The notes: generated by a model from the letters alone, not told the origin. 64,000 nucleotides of DNA from Smittia aterrima (GCA_033063855.1 CP093831.1:3906001-3970000); one strand, 5' to 3'; numbered from the stretch's first letter, positions 44,901-60,600 are shown. Numbers and translations: made by a program.

Positions 44901-47900
44901 ATCCGATTCTTCTGAATTTATGGCCTTTAAAGATTGTGCATTTCAATTTAGAAGAAGAGTTCTGCGAATATTTCGGTGGAAAAACAAAAGCGAACACGAA
45001 GAAAACAGATTCATCTGCCTCGGACATTTAAATTTTTCGCCAATACGCGATGGACTTTTAAAAGGCAGACGCAGCAAAAGAAAAGCGAAAGAGTTATTAA
45101 CGAGACTGTTGTGCAAGCTGCAGACTGTTCATTTTAAGGAGGAAGATGCTACATCTGCCGGCTGCCTGGGCTCACCAGCATTATTGCGTTCTTCATTCGA
45201 AATTTGGATTTTAAATTTTTTAACTCACTCCACGCTACATTTTTGGCAATGACTTTGTCTGGGAGTATTGCAAAGTGTGAGAGTGTTTTATCGTTAAACT
45301 GTCGGAGCTCTCCACTCCTACGTTAAGTCGTTTTGCCATTATGCAATTTTCGGTTGTCGTTGATATCGACGGTCTGTTGAACTTTCAAAACTCTACTCGC
45401 GACGTTTGTCGATACCAAACCGGAAAATTATTTTTAGAGATTTTCAAACTCGTCTTAATAACTTTATTTATTTCAAAGTCACGAAAAAATCAGCTGACGT
45501 GGGAGAGAAACGTTTTTGCTTCATCTTTACATAAATAGTTCAACGATCAAGCTTATTCGGGAATGTCAAAAAAAATCGCGTTTTATTTTATATATCTGCC
45601 TTTTGCATGTTGTTCCCCGAAACCAGAATATTCCTTTCACCGGGAAGATTAATCAAGAACCAAGAATGATTAGAAAACGAAGAGAGAGCTGAAACGTGAT
45701 TAGCACAACAAGAAGAAATTCAGTGTGAATGTCCTGATGAAGTAGAATTTTTTTTACGAATCAAACAACATTCCAGAAGTTCAAAACTTCTTTCCCCATG
45801 TTACGAGAGAAACGGTGAGACTTTAAAATTTAAATGGACTTCGCCATTTAATCTCGCGATGGATTTCATCATCGAGGAGCGACAAGAAGAAGGAGTCGAT
45901 GGAGATTTTTTTTATGGGAAATGATTTTATTTTTTTTTGCAGTAGAAGAAAAAGAGAAAGAAGAAATAAATTTGGAAGAGAGGAGAAAAGAGTGGGTGGC
46001 CAGACGATAAAAGTATTTCTAACTTGACCTTCTTCGATCAAAGCTTTGTGGTCACTTTGTGGTCACCCACTCGCGAACTAATGATCGCACTTGTCACCCT
46101 CAAAATCCAACTCACTTAATGGATATTGTCTGCCTTCTTTATTTTAATACTCTTTTACAATTCAAGAAATTATTTCACTTTCAAGCGAATGAAGACGATA
46201 AAAACTTTAAAATTATCTCACCGTGTGAGTTATGAATACTTTTCGCTGGTTTCTTTCAAATGTGCGAATTGGAAGACAGTCGTGAGTCATTTTAGATCAA
46301 TTTACACTTTGTGTCATTGAATGTGGCTTGTTTAGTGAATGAACTTTGCCGAAAAAAAAGAGAACGAAGCGCTGAGAGCTTTCGCACATTATTATTTTAA
46401 TAACTTTAAAGTTTTTAAATTTTGGTAGAATGTTCATCGATTTTATTCTTAATTCTTCTTTTCTTCAACTTGAAAACAATTTCAGCATTCGTAAGATCGC
46501 TTGAAATCTGTGCGATGGAAGAAAACTTTTAATTGCGTTTCGAGTCGAAGAGGTCCCGACCTCTCATGTATCCCAAACGCTTCTCTCAAGGAATTTAAAA
46601 ACCTCGAATAAGTTTTTGAGGTCAAGGAACTGTTTCAATTCCCGAAAATCAAAATTCACGTCGTACTCAGATTATTCAATCGGCAGCAAACTGCGACTTC
46701 ATTAGCATACAAATTGCATAGCAAAACTTTTGCGAAATCTTTATCAACATTCGCGAATGCGTAAAATTTAACAGTTCTCTCTGATCATCCGTGATCGCTG
46801 TGAATTTTAATTATCAATCCCGTTCATGCGTTATTTTATGATGTTTGTATTCAAATTTGTGCGTTTGATCAGGTTTTTTTCAGCGAGTTGCGGTAAAGCT
46901 TGTTTCGATTCTAGAACTTGACGTTGCCCGATTCAATCCGGTTACCGAGATCACGCATTTTCACCTCAGATAATCAGACAACACATACGACGGTAAGATT
47001 AAAGTAAATAAACAGAAAGCCGTGACCACATCAACTCACTAAGCAAATAAATCGAGTTCAACGATCAACTAACTCAACCGCCGCTGTTCGAGACTTTTAA
47101 ATTTTAAATCGATTTTACATTTTTCGTGTGCAAAATGTTTTGAATTTTAAAAGAAGAGAAATAAAGATACAAATAAGACAAATTGCGAAAAACGTCAAAA
47201 TGTGTTTTCACTCGAAGCTTTTTCAGCATTTTATGCAGTTCAAGTGGCGATGATCATTATTCTTCCATTAGTGGATCTCTCGCCGTGCGTTGACGAACGT
47301 GTTGAAATCGCTTTGCTAACTTCGACTTCATCTAAAAGCCATTACTCTTGCCTTTCAGAATGGCACGTGGTAGCCGCAACTTCTTTTCAGCTCAAAGAGA
47401 AAAAATCAAGGATGCATTCGCGGCGTTTTGTTGATTCACTTTTAATGAAGTGACGATTTACAGCTGAATGAACTCAAAAACTACCGGACGATCGCTTTTT
47501 CCTTTCAGAGTTGAAATTTACAGATGGAGCTAAAGTGTTCAGAGGGAACTACAAACACTTCGCGACTGTTTGCTTTGACAAGCGTTGTTCTGGCGAAAAT
47601 GAGTGATTGAATCAACACAGGCGACTTCTGTTCAAGTCGAAATCATAAAAGTTTCGACACTTTAGTTACGTATTGAAGAGTAATAAATTTAAAGCTTCAA
47701 TGAACTCTAACTTGTTGATTCTTCTTATCAGTAGATTAGTTCATTTTTAAAGAAAACATGCTTTCGATTTATTTCGCTCTTACTTAGCTCATCGACGAGG
47801 GTGAATAACTTTGCAATAGAATCGACTTGGTTCAACAAATTTACAAACGATGAGATCATAAGCCAAGTTAATCAGTTTCTTGACTCGAAGGGATCGCAGC

Positions 47901-50900
47901 AGAACGACAACACGTGTTTAAAACTTATAACACGCCAGAACTTTTTAACTATTTTCAATTATTTGATACGAAAAAAGCTTCTGCAAAGCAAAGTGGCTAA
48001 GTTGTTTTTTAACGATCCCTCTGGAATTTCAGAAATTTCCTGTTGTGACTAAGCAAAAACAGAAAGCATCAAGAATGTAATGTGTGTAACTCAATCTGCC
48101 CGATTGTGGTTGTTGCGAAGTGTGCAAAGTGGCAGAATTTGAGAAGTTTGATGAAAATTCTAGAAGGAAAACATTCCAGTTAAACGTGCCTGGTATCAAA
48201 AACAGGTGGAGCGTCAAGTTCGAGCTTAGAGATCAAGTAAGAAAAGCAATTATTTTCCAACGAATCATTAGTTCTGCTCCCAATATGCAACTGTAAATAA
48301 TCACATTTTCTATGTTTTCATTGCGCAACAATCGGTTGAACGCCTTAAAATAGTTGAGATAAGGAGAGTCGACTTTAAACTACTCAATCAATTTCAAATC
48401 CGTTGATGTTTCTTAAACAAACATTGCATGCTTTGTAGTTCTGCGAATTTAAAAAATCACCAAACTCATTCATAAAACTGAAAGCTGTGCGTTTGTCTCT
48501 GTATTTGCGTATTTGCGAGACCTTGAAAGTTTTCTGATCGCAGGTTATTGTTATTTGCTTTTTAGATTTCTAGCTATTTAGCGCTTCGAATATAATCTCT
48601 AGTAGAGACTTTATGGTTGGTCTCTTCCTAGAAGCTTCAAAAATTATAAACTTTTCATAATCAAGTCGCTAACCCTATCGTCGCAAAAAAAAATCTTAGC
48701 TCAGCAAATAGATTTTTTTTGTGCGAATGATGCTGTTCAAATTTGAGAATTTTTCGTACGCTCGCGAATTGCGAAAACAGTTGCGTTGGCATTAAGTGAG
48801 ACGGAAAAGTTTTTCATTCGAAAACCGACATGAATTGCACACTTGCTTCATCTTATCAGTGAATTTTGCGGGGAAGAAGAGTGTAACATTGTTCCGATGG
48901 GGGGGACAAAAATTCTTTACGACAAAGTCATGCAAACACCGCGATAAAGATAGAGAGTGAGACCTCAAGAACGGGACAATAAATATTTCCTCGCTCATAA
49001 ATTTTCTTCACTGATAAGCGTCAAATACACTTTCAACGCTCTCCCACAACGGTGCAATTGTATTTAATCCAGAGCAGGCATTTAAATTTTAAATGGAATT
49101 TAAAAAACCGCATGATCAGCTTTCACATTTTATTTTGTTCTAAATGAATAATTGAATTAAACACACGTGGAGTGAGTCCTGCATTTTCATTATCAAATTG
49201 AATTCTTTGATACTCGTATAAGATGAGAGAACTTGAATTTCCAAAATTATTCGATGATAAAACAGCGAGACTGGTTTTTGTGATGAATTTCTACAATCTG
49301 CTGGTTTGTTTTACAGTTTTTGCTTTGGTCGAATGTTTCCTCGAGTGCATTCACACTTCAGGCATTAGATTTTAAAACTACTAGTGTATTTTTTTTATTG
49401 CGCGATCGATGAGCGAAAAAATAATTTCATTCTGCTGGAAATGTTGGGAATATTTTTAGCACTTTCGGCAACACGATAAAGCGTGTGCGTTCGAACGGCG
49501 GCAATAAAAAAAGCTGAAATTTGAAGGGGATCATGAACTGGAGCAGAACTACAATGTTTGCTTTTTTTAACTTCGTTCTAAACGCAGCAACACGAAAATT
49601 GCTGACGTCATTTTATTGCTTTCGAATGAATTACGACGATGAAAAGGTGAATGAAACATTTAAAAGTTAAACTTCCGTCGATAATCTTTCAAAGCCTCTC
49701 CGCTTTCAACCTCAAAGTGTCACTTGTTTATCTTGAACACTTGCATTACATAACCCACTTTCTACCTAAGTAGCGCACACCTCGCATCGTCTTATCAACA
49801 AACCCAAAGCAGGAAAAGACATTTTTCATATTTCACTTCATAGTTTTGTCATAAGTTGTCGCAATGAAGTGAATTTCTTTATCTATCCAACAAACTTCGT
49901 TTTCTTTCGCAGGCATGTGCATTTGGCCGTTTTCCTCGAAATGCAAAACGAAGAAATAAATAAAAATAATCTCATGGCGCATAAGTCATCAAAATTTCGA
50001 CATTGTAGTTTTATGGCTTTTCCAACAAGTGTTTGAGCTTCGCATTTGCTCGCTTTCAACTGGTGGAACTTCATTTTTTCTTATTGTGCCGCGACTCGTC
50101 TTATTGCACTTCCATGTCATTTCATTCAAGTCTCGTATGCGTCTCATTAAAAATGTTTCATTTGCGATTACTTTTCGTCGTCCGTCTCATTCATGAGAAA
50201 AGTTTCTTGATGGGAATGAAGCATATGGAAGAATTTATTCAAAGGACGATTTGTTGGATTTATTAAATTCGCAACAAGCTTGCGATTGAGTCAGGCAGTT
50301 AGCCAACGAATCATTGCGAAATTCCTTAAAACGTGTAACTTTAAACGCAATCCAACATTCCATAAGTGATCAACAAAGCAACATTTTGTCTTATCAAGTG
50401 CACGAAATTCACGAGAAATCATTTGATCGTGGCTCAGAATTGTCAACATCAGCTTCGAATTTCGCAAGAAATGTAGAAACCTAAGCGCCTTCATCACTTT
50501 GCTTGCTGTTGACGAAATATCTTATCAAGTGAGACGTGAACTCTTATCTACTTCGCTCACGCCTCACACGTCACGTAAAATTGGACATTTAATATTTAAA
50601 AGCCTCAAAGCCGAATTTCAATTAAAGAAAGAAAAAAAAAATTTGAGAGAAACAAGATCGAGGTGGAATATATAAGGTTCAGTTTGCCAATTACGTTTCT
50701 TGTGGGGGGATTTTCCTAAAAAAAAGAAACTTAAATGAAATTAATTTTTTTTTCTTCTTTGGAGGGTGTTAATTAATATTTCAAGACGAGAGTTCAAATG
50801 TTTTTCTTCTTCTAAATTTGCCAACTAAGCCCAAGGAATAAATATTTCAATTCTCATAAGATCGTTGCGAGCAAAAACCGAACATTTAGTTTCCAGAACA

Positions 50901-51676
50901 AATTCTTATTTACCTCCCGAGTTGGTTAAATAAAAGGCAAAGAAGAAACTGCCGAAGAGAGAGCGAGAGTGGCTCGGGAACCAGAAAAAGAATGCAAAAT
51001 CGGCATTTGAAATAAAAATGTTCTTGTGATTGTGTTGAGTAAATAGAAAACATATGAGTCTTAAAATATATCAGCTTTACCCTCTCTCGCGATCACTGGA
51101 ATAGAAAAAGACGACGAGGAAAAAGAGTCCGCTTCAGTGTGGCAAAAGAGAACGAAAAGCTGAGCAAGCTCTCTCGGATGAAGAAGAAAAGCAAACTTTT
51201 ACTTCATTCTAGCCAGTTGATTTCGGTGTTATTCTACATTCAACATTAACGAAGTAAACATCGTCTGAACAGAGCGGCGAAGCATTGGGAAAAATTATAC
51301 TTTTTCTTTTATTTTTATTTCGTGTTGGCTCAGTTTAAAATATTCTTTGTTGTTGTACGTACGAAGTTCGCTTTTATCAGCGATAATTTCAAAAGCGGGT
51401 TTTCTCTTTCAAATAAAATTCAAACGACAGAAAGATCTCAAAGTTGATTTTTTTCGTTTACTCTTCGGCCGAACGTGTACAAGTAAAGGTGACAAACTGA
51501 TAATCAATTAGTGGAGTACTTAGTGATTGGACAAAAAAAAAACTGAATTGAAAAACTTTTGATGAATTAAAGAAAATAAACTCGAGAGATAAAAAAAAAG
51601 TTGGCTAAAGTTTGCAGTTGGTGGTTGAGAGAAAAAGAAAATATTTGTGCGAGAGGTCCAACGCACGGAATCGAAC
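41936..51676. other. Large intergenic region between Lrp4 and CycD, no gene seen
   Basis: About 9.7 kb. The longest open frames overlap each other on opposite strands at 43554-44006 (minus, 150 codons) and 43624-44031 (plus, 135 codons). Neither has a recognisable motif, and I treat both as chance. No tRNA, rRNA, transposase or terminal inverted repeat is recognised. The last few hundred bases (about 51.2-51.68 kb) should hold the CycD promoter and 5'UTR, although no core promoter motif is clear. Confidence 0.5.
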
Positions 51677-54600
51677 ATGGATCTTTCCTGCAACGAAACA
51701 ATGATTAATGATGTTGAGAACGAGTACAGTGTTTGTTATGTGGAATATTCTTCGGATGAGAAGTCAACAAGTGCCGGCGATCAACAGCCGCTACTCCATT
51801 CCACCGGCATCGCAAAGCTGTACTCGAACGCATGCGCTGACCCAACATTTTTAAAGGATCGCTGCTTGAAAAATCTCTTGACATCCCAGAAAAGATATGC
51901 AACACCTACATGCTCGTATTTTAATACAGTCCAGAAAGCTCTCACATCGCAAATGCGAAAAATCGTCGCCGAATGGGTTATCGAGGTGAGCTTTTCATTA
52001 TTCAACATACTTTAATGCTTAACGGTGTCATTTGTGTGTTGCTTACTCACTCGAAAGGAAGTTGATCAAGAAGTTAATTACACAAGTCCTGTGCCCGTTT
52101 AGTTTCCTTCTTCCCCCTTCACTGAGTTCAACAGTTTGTTAACAACGAGTCAAGCGAATTCACTCATAGGACATTGGAATCCTCCACGTTGTGAGTAATC
52201 AACACACAACAATCTCTCGTGTTGTATTTAATGACCTGAAGTGGCTGTACGCCGAACGTAAAAAATATAAAAAAAAATACTACGAGAAATTCCTTCACAT
52301 TTGATTCCCGCACCGAGCGTTGCACGATATCCCTGCAACGCAATCGAAGACAAATACCTTTACAATATAATTTTGATATTAAACAAAAAAAAATACACGG
52401 CAGCTGGTCTCTCAGCGATAAGTTGCAGCTGGCTGGCGAGGCGACCCGAGTACGCAATAATAACAATATAAGAAAAGTCTCTTCGTAATATTACAAGACG
52501 AAGGAGCGCAAGGAGAAGTGTTCGGGTAGAGAATCGTAATTATAATTTCCTCAAAGGAGTTTCGCTCGTAAATGCAATAAAAGAGAAACGAATTCGAATT
52601 GGTGAACGGTGAAAAAAAAGCATCAGATGGACTATTCTTGTAAGAAATGAATTAAATAAATTTACGTCTTCAGGAAGGCAATGTGCTGGCTGTTGTTGTT
52701 CGGACATTTAATGGAGTAAAGAGGAAGAGACGCGATGCTTATAAGGGTCTGATAATCAAGATACGAGACACATGTCTTTCGTTTTATTTTATTTTTTGAG
52801 GAAAAGATCGAGAGAAAATGACGTGTTTCCGTTTTCCTCGATCGAGTGAACAGGTACCAACGAATTCTTCACTTCCTCACGGGATTCATGCAAGGGTTGT
52901 TTCACTGTCCTCTCTCGTTATTTCTGGAAATCTATTTCCAACTGAATTTTTCCTAAAGTAAACACGTTTAATCCTAAATTTTGCATATTTCCCTTCAAGC
53001 CAAGATCGTCAAGATGTGCATAAGCGTCAGCCTTCCCTCCTCATAATCACAAAAGAATCAAGATGACGAAAACAATTGCAACGTAATGCTCTCATAAATT
53101 CACGTCGACTTAGTTAAAAGCGTCTTCGTCATGAATAGGTGAAATTAAAATTGAGTTCAATGCTTCTTTCCTTTCTTTTTTTCCCCGAGTGCATGCAACG
53201 TTAAGTTTTCTTGCAAGAAGTTAAGGTAAATTATCGGGTGACACAGTTGAGGAGCAGATGTTACGAGACTTCTTCTTGCTCACCTTTTTCCTTATTATTT
53301 CCCCCATTTTTAATAAATTTCGTTTTTTTTCACTCTCGTACGTCGTCTTATATGTTTCGGGTTGTACAATGAAACGCAACAGTCTTGAGAGCGTTCAAAA
53401 AATCTTCGAAGGCAAAGGACGAAGGTACGAGAGAAGAAGATGAAGGAATAATAGAACTAGTAACTCATTTTCTTAACTGAATCCTGCAAATAAGAATGGG
53501 ACGAAAATCAATTTTCTACCAACTCAGAGTTCACTCGTTCTTCAATTAAACTCACTTAAACAATGTTTTTCTTGCAAGAAAGTTTTGAGAGACTTTAAAT
53601 CTTCCCAGAATCAGCACGGATTTGTTTTCTTTATTGTGCTTACCTGGGGAAGAAGAAGAACGAGACAGAATCTACCTGGCCAGAGAAAATGGCAAATGAT
53701 GATCCAAAACCTTTTGCAATTTCTTCTTTCGAAGGTTTTTTTTTAAATAAAAGAAATCTTTTGCCTGATCGTCTATGTTTGCGATGCCAATTTCATGCAA
53801 TGAAAGATTCGGGCATTGTGAAATTTCCCATTTCTCATAGAAAGTCACAAAAGGATGAATCGAGAAATATTTGAACATCTTGCGTAATGATCGTCGCACG
53901 ACGTAATACAAAATTAATGTGAATCTGGGATGGTGATAATTTGACTAATTCATTGCAATATGTGCGAACGATCAGGAAACGAACGAAACTTCTCCGCCTT
54001 CGCAAAACCGAAGCTTCGTCTTCCACATTGCGCAATGACGAAAAAATATTTTCGCGATTGGGCAAAAGTCTGATGCAATCTTTTTTTCGAACGACTTGGT
54101 GTGGGAGCTTTTCAATGAAAGCTCATTTGTTTATCGAAAGCTCTTGTTAAAGATATTTAAATGTTGTTATTAGTTGCTCGTAAAATATTCGACGCAGATG
54201 TCGAATAACCAGTCCAGTGTATTATAATTTCAATTTTTCTGACTCGTCATTTTCACTTCGTTAAAATTTCATTCAGATTCGCTTTCTGGTGTAATGCCTC
54301 AAAGTTAATAATCAAGTCAAAAATCCATTTAAATCACAATATCTATTTAAAAGCCAATTGAACGATTCAACAATAAAAGTTATTGTCTCGCAACAGAAGA
54401 GATCAGACACCATTTCATTTACACAACTTCATTTAAATGCCGGACAAATCTTCTACGAGAATTGAAGGCGTTAATGCCTTACGTCACGCTTTGTTCTATT
54501 CTGGATGATTTCAATTATGCAGAACTCGCTGCCTTTTCAAGCTCGAAGACACGAATATTTTCCCCTCCCCTCTTCTGGTGTGAAGACACGAATCAATTTG

Positions 54601-57600
54601 ATTTTTCGCGAGGTTGATCAACCGTTGACATGAGTTATTCTCACTCGAAGCTACTTAAAAATTAAAAACAAATTTATTCGAATTAAAATGTTTGCGCGAG
54701 CTGCATAATTTTTCGATGCTGACTGCACTTGAGTGAATAATTTTACGTTAACGTCGATTCGCTCGAGCAATCACTTCCCTCGAAAAATTGAAATTAATTC
54801 CACCGCAAGCCGAGGAAGTGATGGAGAAGAGTCCAGAAGCTCGCATCGTCCAACAACAGAAGGTTCCATTCTTTAAACTTACTCGAGCGTTTAATTTACT
54901 CTTTTTTAAGCGTTAAAACAAACGCGTGTGTTCTGTATAAATTTGCATTCAAATCCTCATCAATTGCGCTACAATGTGAGTAACCGGACCAGCAAGTCAA
55001 CGCTAGAGCACGTCACTGATAACGAGTGTCAGGAAATCACTCGATCGACTTCCATCATGTAAATCTTTCTTGCGTAATCGCACGCAGCGTGACTTACAAG
55101 TGTCTAAATCTTTTTTTTTCATCGTCGCGACGACTCAATGAATGAAACGATCAACTTTCAGGGCCATGAAATCATCCAGTAGTTTCTCTTTAATCCTCTG
55201 AAACATCAATGGACACTTCGTGAGATTTAAAATAATTTATGGAGATCTCAGCGCTTAATGCCCATTGTCGAATAATTAAAAAATCGCTCGAAAAGAAGAA
55301 AGAAATCAATTTGAGAGATTGAAACTCGTCTTTGTGTGTTCTCTTGACAATGTGAATCTATTACGCGTGAATTGTCTGAGAGACATCGACTCGCAAAAAT
55401 TGGCTACGAATCAATTTATAAGGAATGGTAAAACGTTTCTTCTTCCTCCTTCGCTTCTGCAGACCGGAGTTGGTCGATGGCTCTTTAAATTTATTAAACT
55501 TAACATTGCGCAAGCAAAGTTGCTTCTTTCCGCTGCTCAAAAGGCGATTTAAAACAATGTTTCGCGAAGCCTTTCCGTGATTATTACGACGTGCTAGCAA
55601 CAAGAGGCTTAACACTTGCAATTAACACGTTCTCCTAGACTCGTTGTGGACCTAGAATAGAACGAGTCTACGTCGACTGCGGCGGTGAGAATTTCTCCGA
55701 AAAAGAACGTTTAACATAAATTATCATCACTAATGAAATGAGATGGAAGAATTCCTAGTCGAGCCAATTGGATTTGAAGTCGGAATGCAAGTCACAGATG
55801 AGCGAAAAATAGAAGTGAGGCTATTTCTATGGATGAAGATTAATAATTAAAATTCGACGGGCCTCGCAAATCCGGAAATTTTAATTTCTTGCGCAATTTG
55901 CCATTCACAACAACAGCTCCACCGATTGGAATATTTGTTTTGTGATCTTGAACGAGTTCATTCACTGCTGTGGCTGTTTTTTTTCGGCAAGTAAGATATT
56001 TTCTCTCCTCTCGGCTCGCGCTTGCTGACTCTAAGCCAGAGATCAAATAGTTTACTGCTTAAACAGCATTCAAATGCCCGTCGCTTTTTGGTGGAAAACT
56101 TTTTTTTATTCCTTCCTCCATCTCTTGTCTGACTGCGATCATTTGTGCCGATGATGGAGGAAAAAGATTTATTTCGTGAGGAAAAAATTGAATTAGTTAA
56201 CATCTAAGAAGATGTTGCGAGCAATAGACTTAATCCTCACAAGGTCAGTAGAGCTTGCGCGTAGATTTGCACGCGAAATTGATTTTCTAGTCTCAGACCT
56301 TCTGTTTGCTGCGCACGAAATAGTTCGACCCTGGAACGTTCTTAGACGAAAAGGAGTTAGAATTCCTCGTTCGCAAATAATTTATTACGTTTGCTCTTGT
56401 GTGTGTCGATGATGATGAGTTTAGCTCTTGGCAGATTTGTTTGAGTAGCAAGAATAAAGGCACCGAAAGAGATTTCGTGAGGCTTTCAATCAACACAGCT
56501 CATCTTCACAAAGAATCGACTCGAGAACGATTATTAGCGGCTGTGTTGTTGATAATGGGCCACTAATTAAAAGATTTTCCCATAGATCAATTCAGCTCGA
56601 GTGACCTAATCACAGAGATTTCTTCGATCGTTTGCCTTAAAGACCTCAATTTGCTTAGTCTGTTCTCGGGACGTCAAGTTTACCCAAACTCTTCTAGTTT
56701 TTTGACCATAAAATATTCAAATTGGCAGTTCATTCCTTTCGGCGAGCAGCCAACTAAAATTCTTCTACCTCTTTGTCTTCGACTTTTCTCGACGAGCTAA
56801 TCATCAACATCGTCCGATATCTTTTGTCACTGATCGGACTTTTGGTGATTTTTCATCTCGTTTGGCGAGCATAAGTTGTTTTTTTTTTCGTCGTCGCGAG
56901 AAGATCGACGCACGGCTAAATGTTCTTGCCTTCCCTTGAACTTTTTCAAAGCTTCAACTCACTCGGTTTTTGTTTTATGATCCACAAATCTTGAAAAAAA
57001 AAATTAAGAATGAAATTATAATCATAAAAAATTACCTTGCCGGAGATGTTTTTGTTCTTCGGTAGAGATGAGAAATTGCTGAGAATACGCGGAATTCCTT
57101 GTGAGCTGTTCCTAAGAGATCCTAACCGAGAGATTGGAATTTTAACAGCGCAGCAACACCATGAGTGAAACAAAATAAGTCGATTAAAGTTTCTTTTGTA
57201 CGTCCACAAATGAAGATTTAAACAACATGAAGTGGAAGTTAATTTACTGAATCCTTATGTCGAAACTTGATTGAATCTGTAGGCAAAAATAACAATAAAT
57301 CAATTGAAGTTTGTTGAAATCGCTTGTCCAGTAAGCATTGAATGTCTTCATTATACGCTAAAATTGATCCCTTTAAATGGTCGAATGAACGTCTGCCGGC
57401 GTCAATGATTATTTAGATGGATGGGAAAGTGCGTGGATAAACACATCAGAGCCTCAGAGTTAACCCTTATAATGTTACACGAGGAAAAAGAAAGCAAACC
57501 TCTCTCTAAATTGAACTAAATTAATTGTGTAACATGATCTGAATGGGATTCCCGGGTTGTTGTTGTTTGAAATCGACGGAACTCACTTGGCTCTGAAAAC

Positions 57601-60600
57601 GATAATTGGTCGATTTATGAGGCCATCAGATTATCGTTTCTAAGTGAAAATTGCCATAAAAGATTATTCATGATCATGCACTCGGTTGCATGTTTGAAAA
57701 GAATTTTACAAGCGAAAAATTATGTGTGAGTTCTGTTCGCCACATGCGTCGTCGTCTTCCTTCTCATCTCATCTCCTTTCTCTCGACAAAATAATGAGGG
57801 CTAAGTTATGATCACTTTCACTCTTCAGCAGTAATAGAAATGTTCTCGATCATCGACAAAGAGGAGAGAAAAGGTTTAGTCGAAGGGTTCGCTTCATCAA
57901 CTTTTAATCTAATTTATGCTCCTGGGAACGTTCGAATTTTGTTTTCAATTTGTTGCCAAGCATGTCAATAACAAGTCAATCGAGAAAAGTTTCGTGAGCT
58001 TTCCATGAGAACAAAAAAATATTTAAATCTGACGACATCGACAGTGGATCTGATTTCCTTCGAAGAACTTTACTTTAATGAATTTTGTCGATATTTGTAA
58101 GTTGATCCTCGTTTTTGCGCAATACACGAAGCTGAAAACGCTGCACATTCCTGTCGCGGTGTTTGGGTTGCTTTTGTCAAGAAAAAAATTGATGAATCAA
58201 GAGCGTTTTTTGTTCGTGTCAGTCAGTGACATTTTTAAATGTTTTAACAAAAACTATTTATTAACAAATATTTTTTTCTGAACGATGAGGTTAATGGTTG
58301 GCTTGAAGCCTCCGACGTTTTGTTTGTTTCATTGTAATTTCAAATTAATCATGAATCACTTATTTGAATTGTTAGCTTCTAATAGAAATTACACAAGAAC
58401 TCGTAGGCGATTGAAAAAAATTTAAACGCGAAACTGCTCAGTGATTTCTCGTTGAGATCTCAAGTTTCTTGACCTATACGCTTTTTAATTTTCTTCTTAT
58501 TACTCGGCTCGTCGGCAAATGAAAAAGAAAAGACAATGCGCGATTCTCTTTATCTGCTTGCGGAACGCAATGCGTATGATACCAAAAATAGAACGAGTAT
58601 CTCTCGTCTAACTTCCGACAATGTCGAAGAAGAAGAAGGAGACGTGGACACGGTTAATGACTACCGGCTGATAGATAGACTTGAGTCGACTTTCACTCTC
58701 ATCTGTTCTATTTTTGCGTGAAAAATACTGCGAAGCGACGATCGTCGTTACTGGGCGAGAGCGACGAGGTGTGAGTAGGCCGATGCCAAAAAGAAATTGC
58801 CGAGGAAGCACGAGATGAAAGAGAAATGATGAAGATATAGAAGCGAAAATAGTAAAATTCTTTCTTGAAATTGAAGAAAAATGTCTCGAAAAGGAAATTC
58901 ACGGTGTTTACGTTATGTGGCGTCTCGCAAACAGAATCAAGTACTTTGAATTGTTGATGTTTGTTTATTTAGATTCCCAGCTGACGAGTGCGAAATTTGC
59001 TAGTCAATTATTTTCTTTCGCCATCTCGAAAAGCCGTGAACATGAGATCACCATCGAAGTGATCTTGAAAACATTTTATACGAAGCCACTTACAGCTGGC
59101 TAAAGCTTCGTTGATTTAAAGTTCTCGACAGTAACGTGACATAGAAAAAATATTGAATTTCAATTGATTTTCCGTTCCATTTCACCGTTTGGACATTTAA
59201 AATTCACAAGTCTCGTCCCAGAAACCTTCAACCGACAGTAGTTCACATGACTTTAGAGTCACCTTTGAAAACTGCGTAGTCTTTTGGCGAGCGCTTACAA
59301 TCAAAAAGCTTTTCGCACATTGATCGAGATGATCGGAAGGTTCAATTATTCTCTAGCCTAATCCTCCAATGATCTGCTCTAACGCGTTCGATGAAAAATT
59401 GATTCTCATTGTGAAATATTGTTTTATCTCACGCAACCTCTGCGGTCGGTCTTTCGATCGATGAAGCTGTGTAAACACTCGACTCATGTTGACTTTATGC
59501 CCCGAATAAAATGAAACGCGGACGACAAAATTGTAATATATGTGAATGTATAAAGACGAGCCGCGGTCGGGGCGATTTAATTTTTAAATGCCTGTTTGAA
59601 GCAAGAAGCAATGAGAAACACAAACTTATTTTAGTTACTCAGACGGGAAGAAGAAAGCGTCAGTGGGATGGATGGTGACGGCGAAATGTGTCTGACTGAG
59701 AAGAAAAGTTATTTTTTGAAATGAAAATTTTTGATCATCTTAGTCAGCTGATTTCTAGTCAAGTGGGTCGATCAGAGGCTGCTGAAGAACCAGGAAGACT
59801 TTTTCAAACATTTGTCTTTTAACCAACAAAGGAAAACCACAATTATATTTAAGCAAATAAAATCAGGAATTCGCAGAAGACAATTTCGATTCGAAGTGGA
59901 TCGTAAAAAGGAGCAAGATCATCGGAATTTCGTCAGTAAACCACAAAAACTTTTGTTCGAAGAAGAAATTCTCTCATCTCTTGAAATTTATGTTAAACTT
60001 AAACCAAACAAATCAAATCGATTCTTATACATCGACAAAGTATTTTCCAAACTAATTTGGTTTTTGTTTCAAAAGCTGGTTAAAATAATTAGATTCTTGA
60101 GAATTCTGGGAAGCTCTTTAAAGGATTAGAAGTGATTACAACTTTTTCTTTTGCTTTGTATTCGTCTTCGTGTTCATCCGATAAAGCACAGCAAACAAAG
60201 AGCAATGCGAAGAACGTGTTTGCATATGAGTCTGATGTCTGCTTCCAATGAAAAAGGAGAAACGATCTCGTTACTGTTTGGACTTAAAAAGCACTCGCGG
60301 GTCCATCGTTGATGCTCACACACGCACCACTGCCAATAACAACAAAAGGTGATTTCGCTCGAAAATTACAATTTCGCTTTTTATGCCTTTCCTTCGAAGA
60401 AAGATGCTTGAAAAGCGGCACCTTGGGCTAACATTCTTGTTGAAAAAGCAGTCCCGCGACCACTCTCATCCCATGGGAATCATTAAAGACATTCCAAATT
60501 TCGTTCTCGCTCTTTATTATCTGTGCTAAGTCTCCAGCGAAGACGTTAGAGAGAAGAGAATGCATAAGAACTGCAATCATCAAAACTGCAGACGACAGGA

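Noticed and set aside
53258..53443. 61-codon frame with a signal-peptide-like start in the CycD intron
   Set aside because: Runs of Phe, Leu and Ile arise easily in T-rich DNA. There is no cleavage site context, mature domain, intron or polyadenylation signal to support a gene.
58536..58721. 61-codon frame with an acidic segment in the CycD intron
   Set aside because: It was considered as an alternative CycD first exon, but it has no LxCxE, no donor in phase 0 and no similarity to cyclins.
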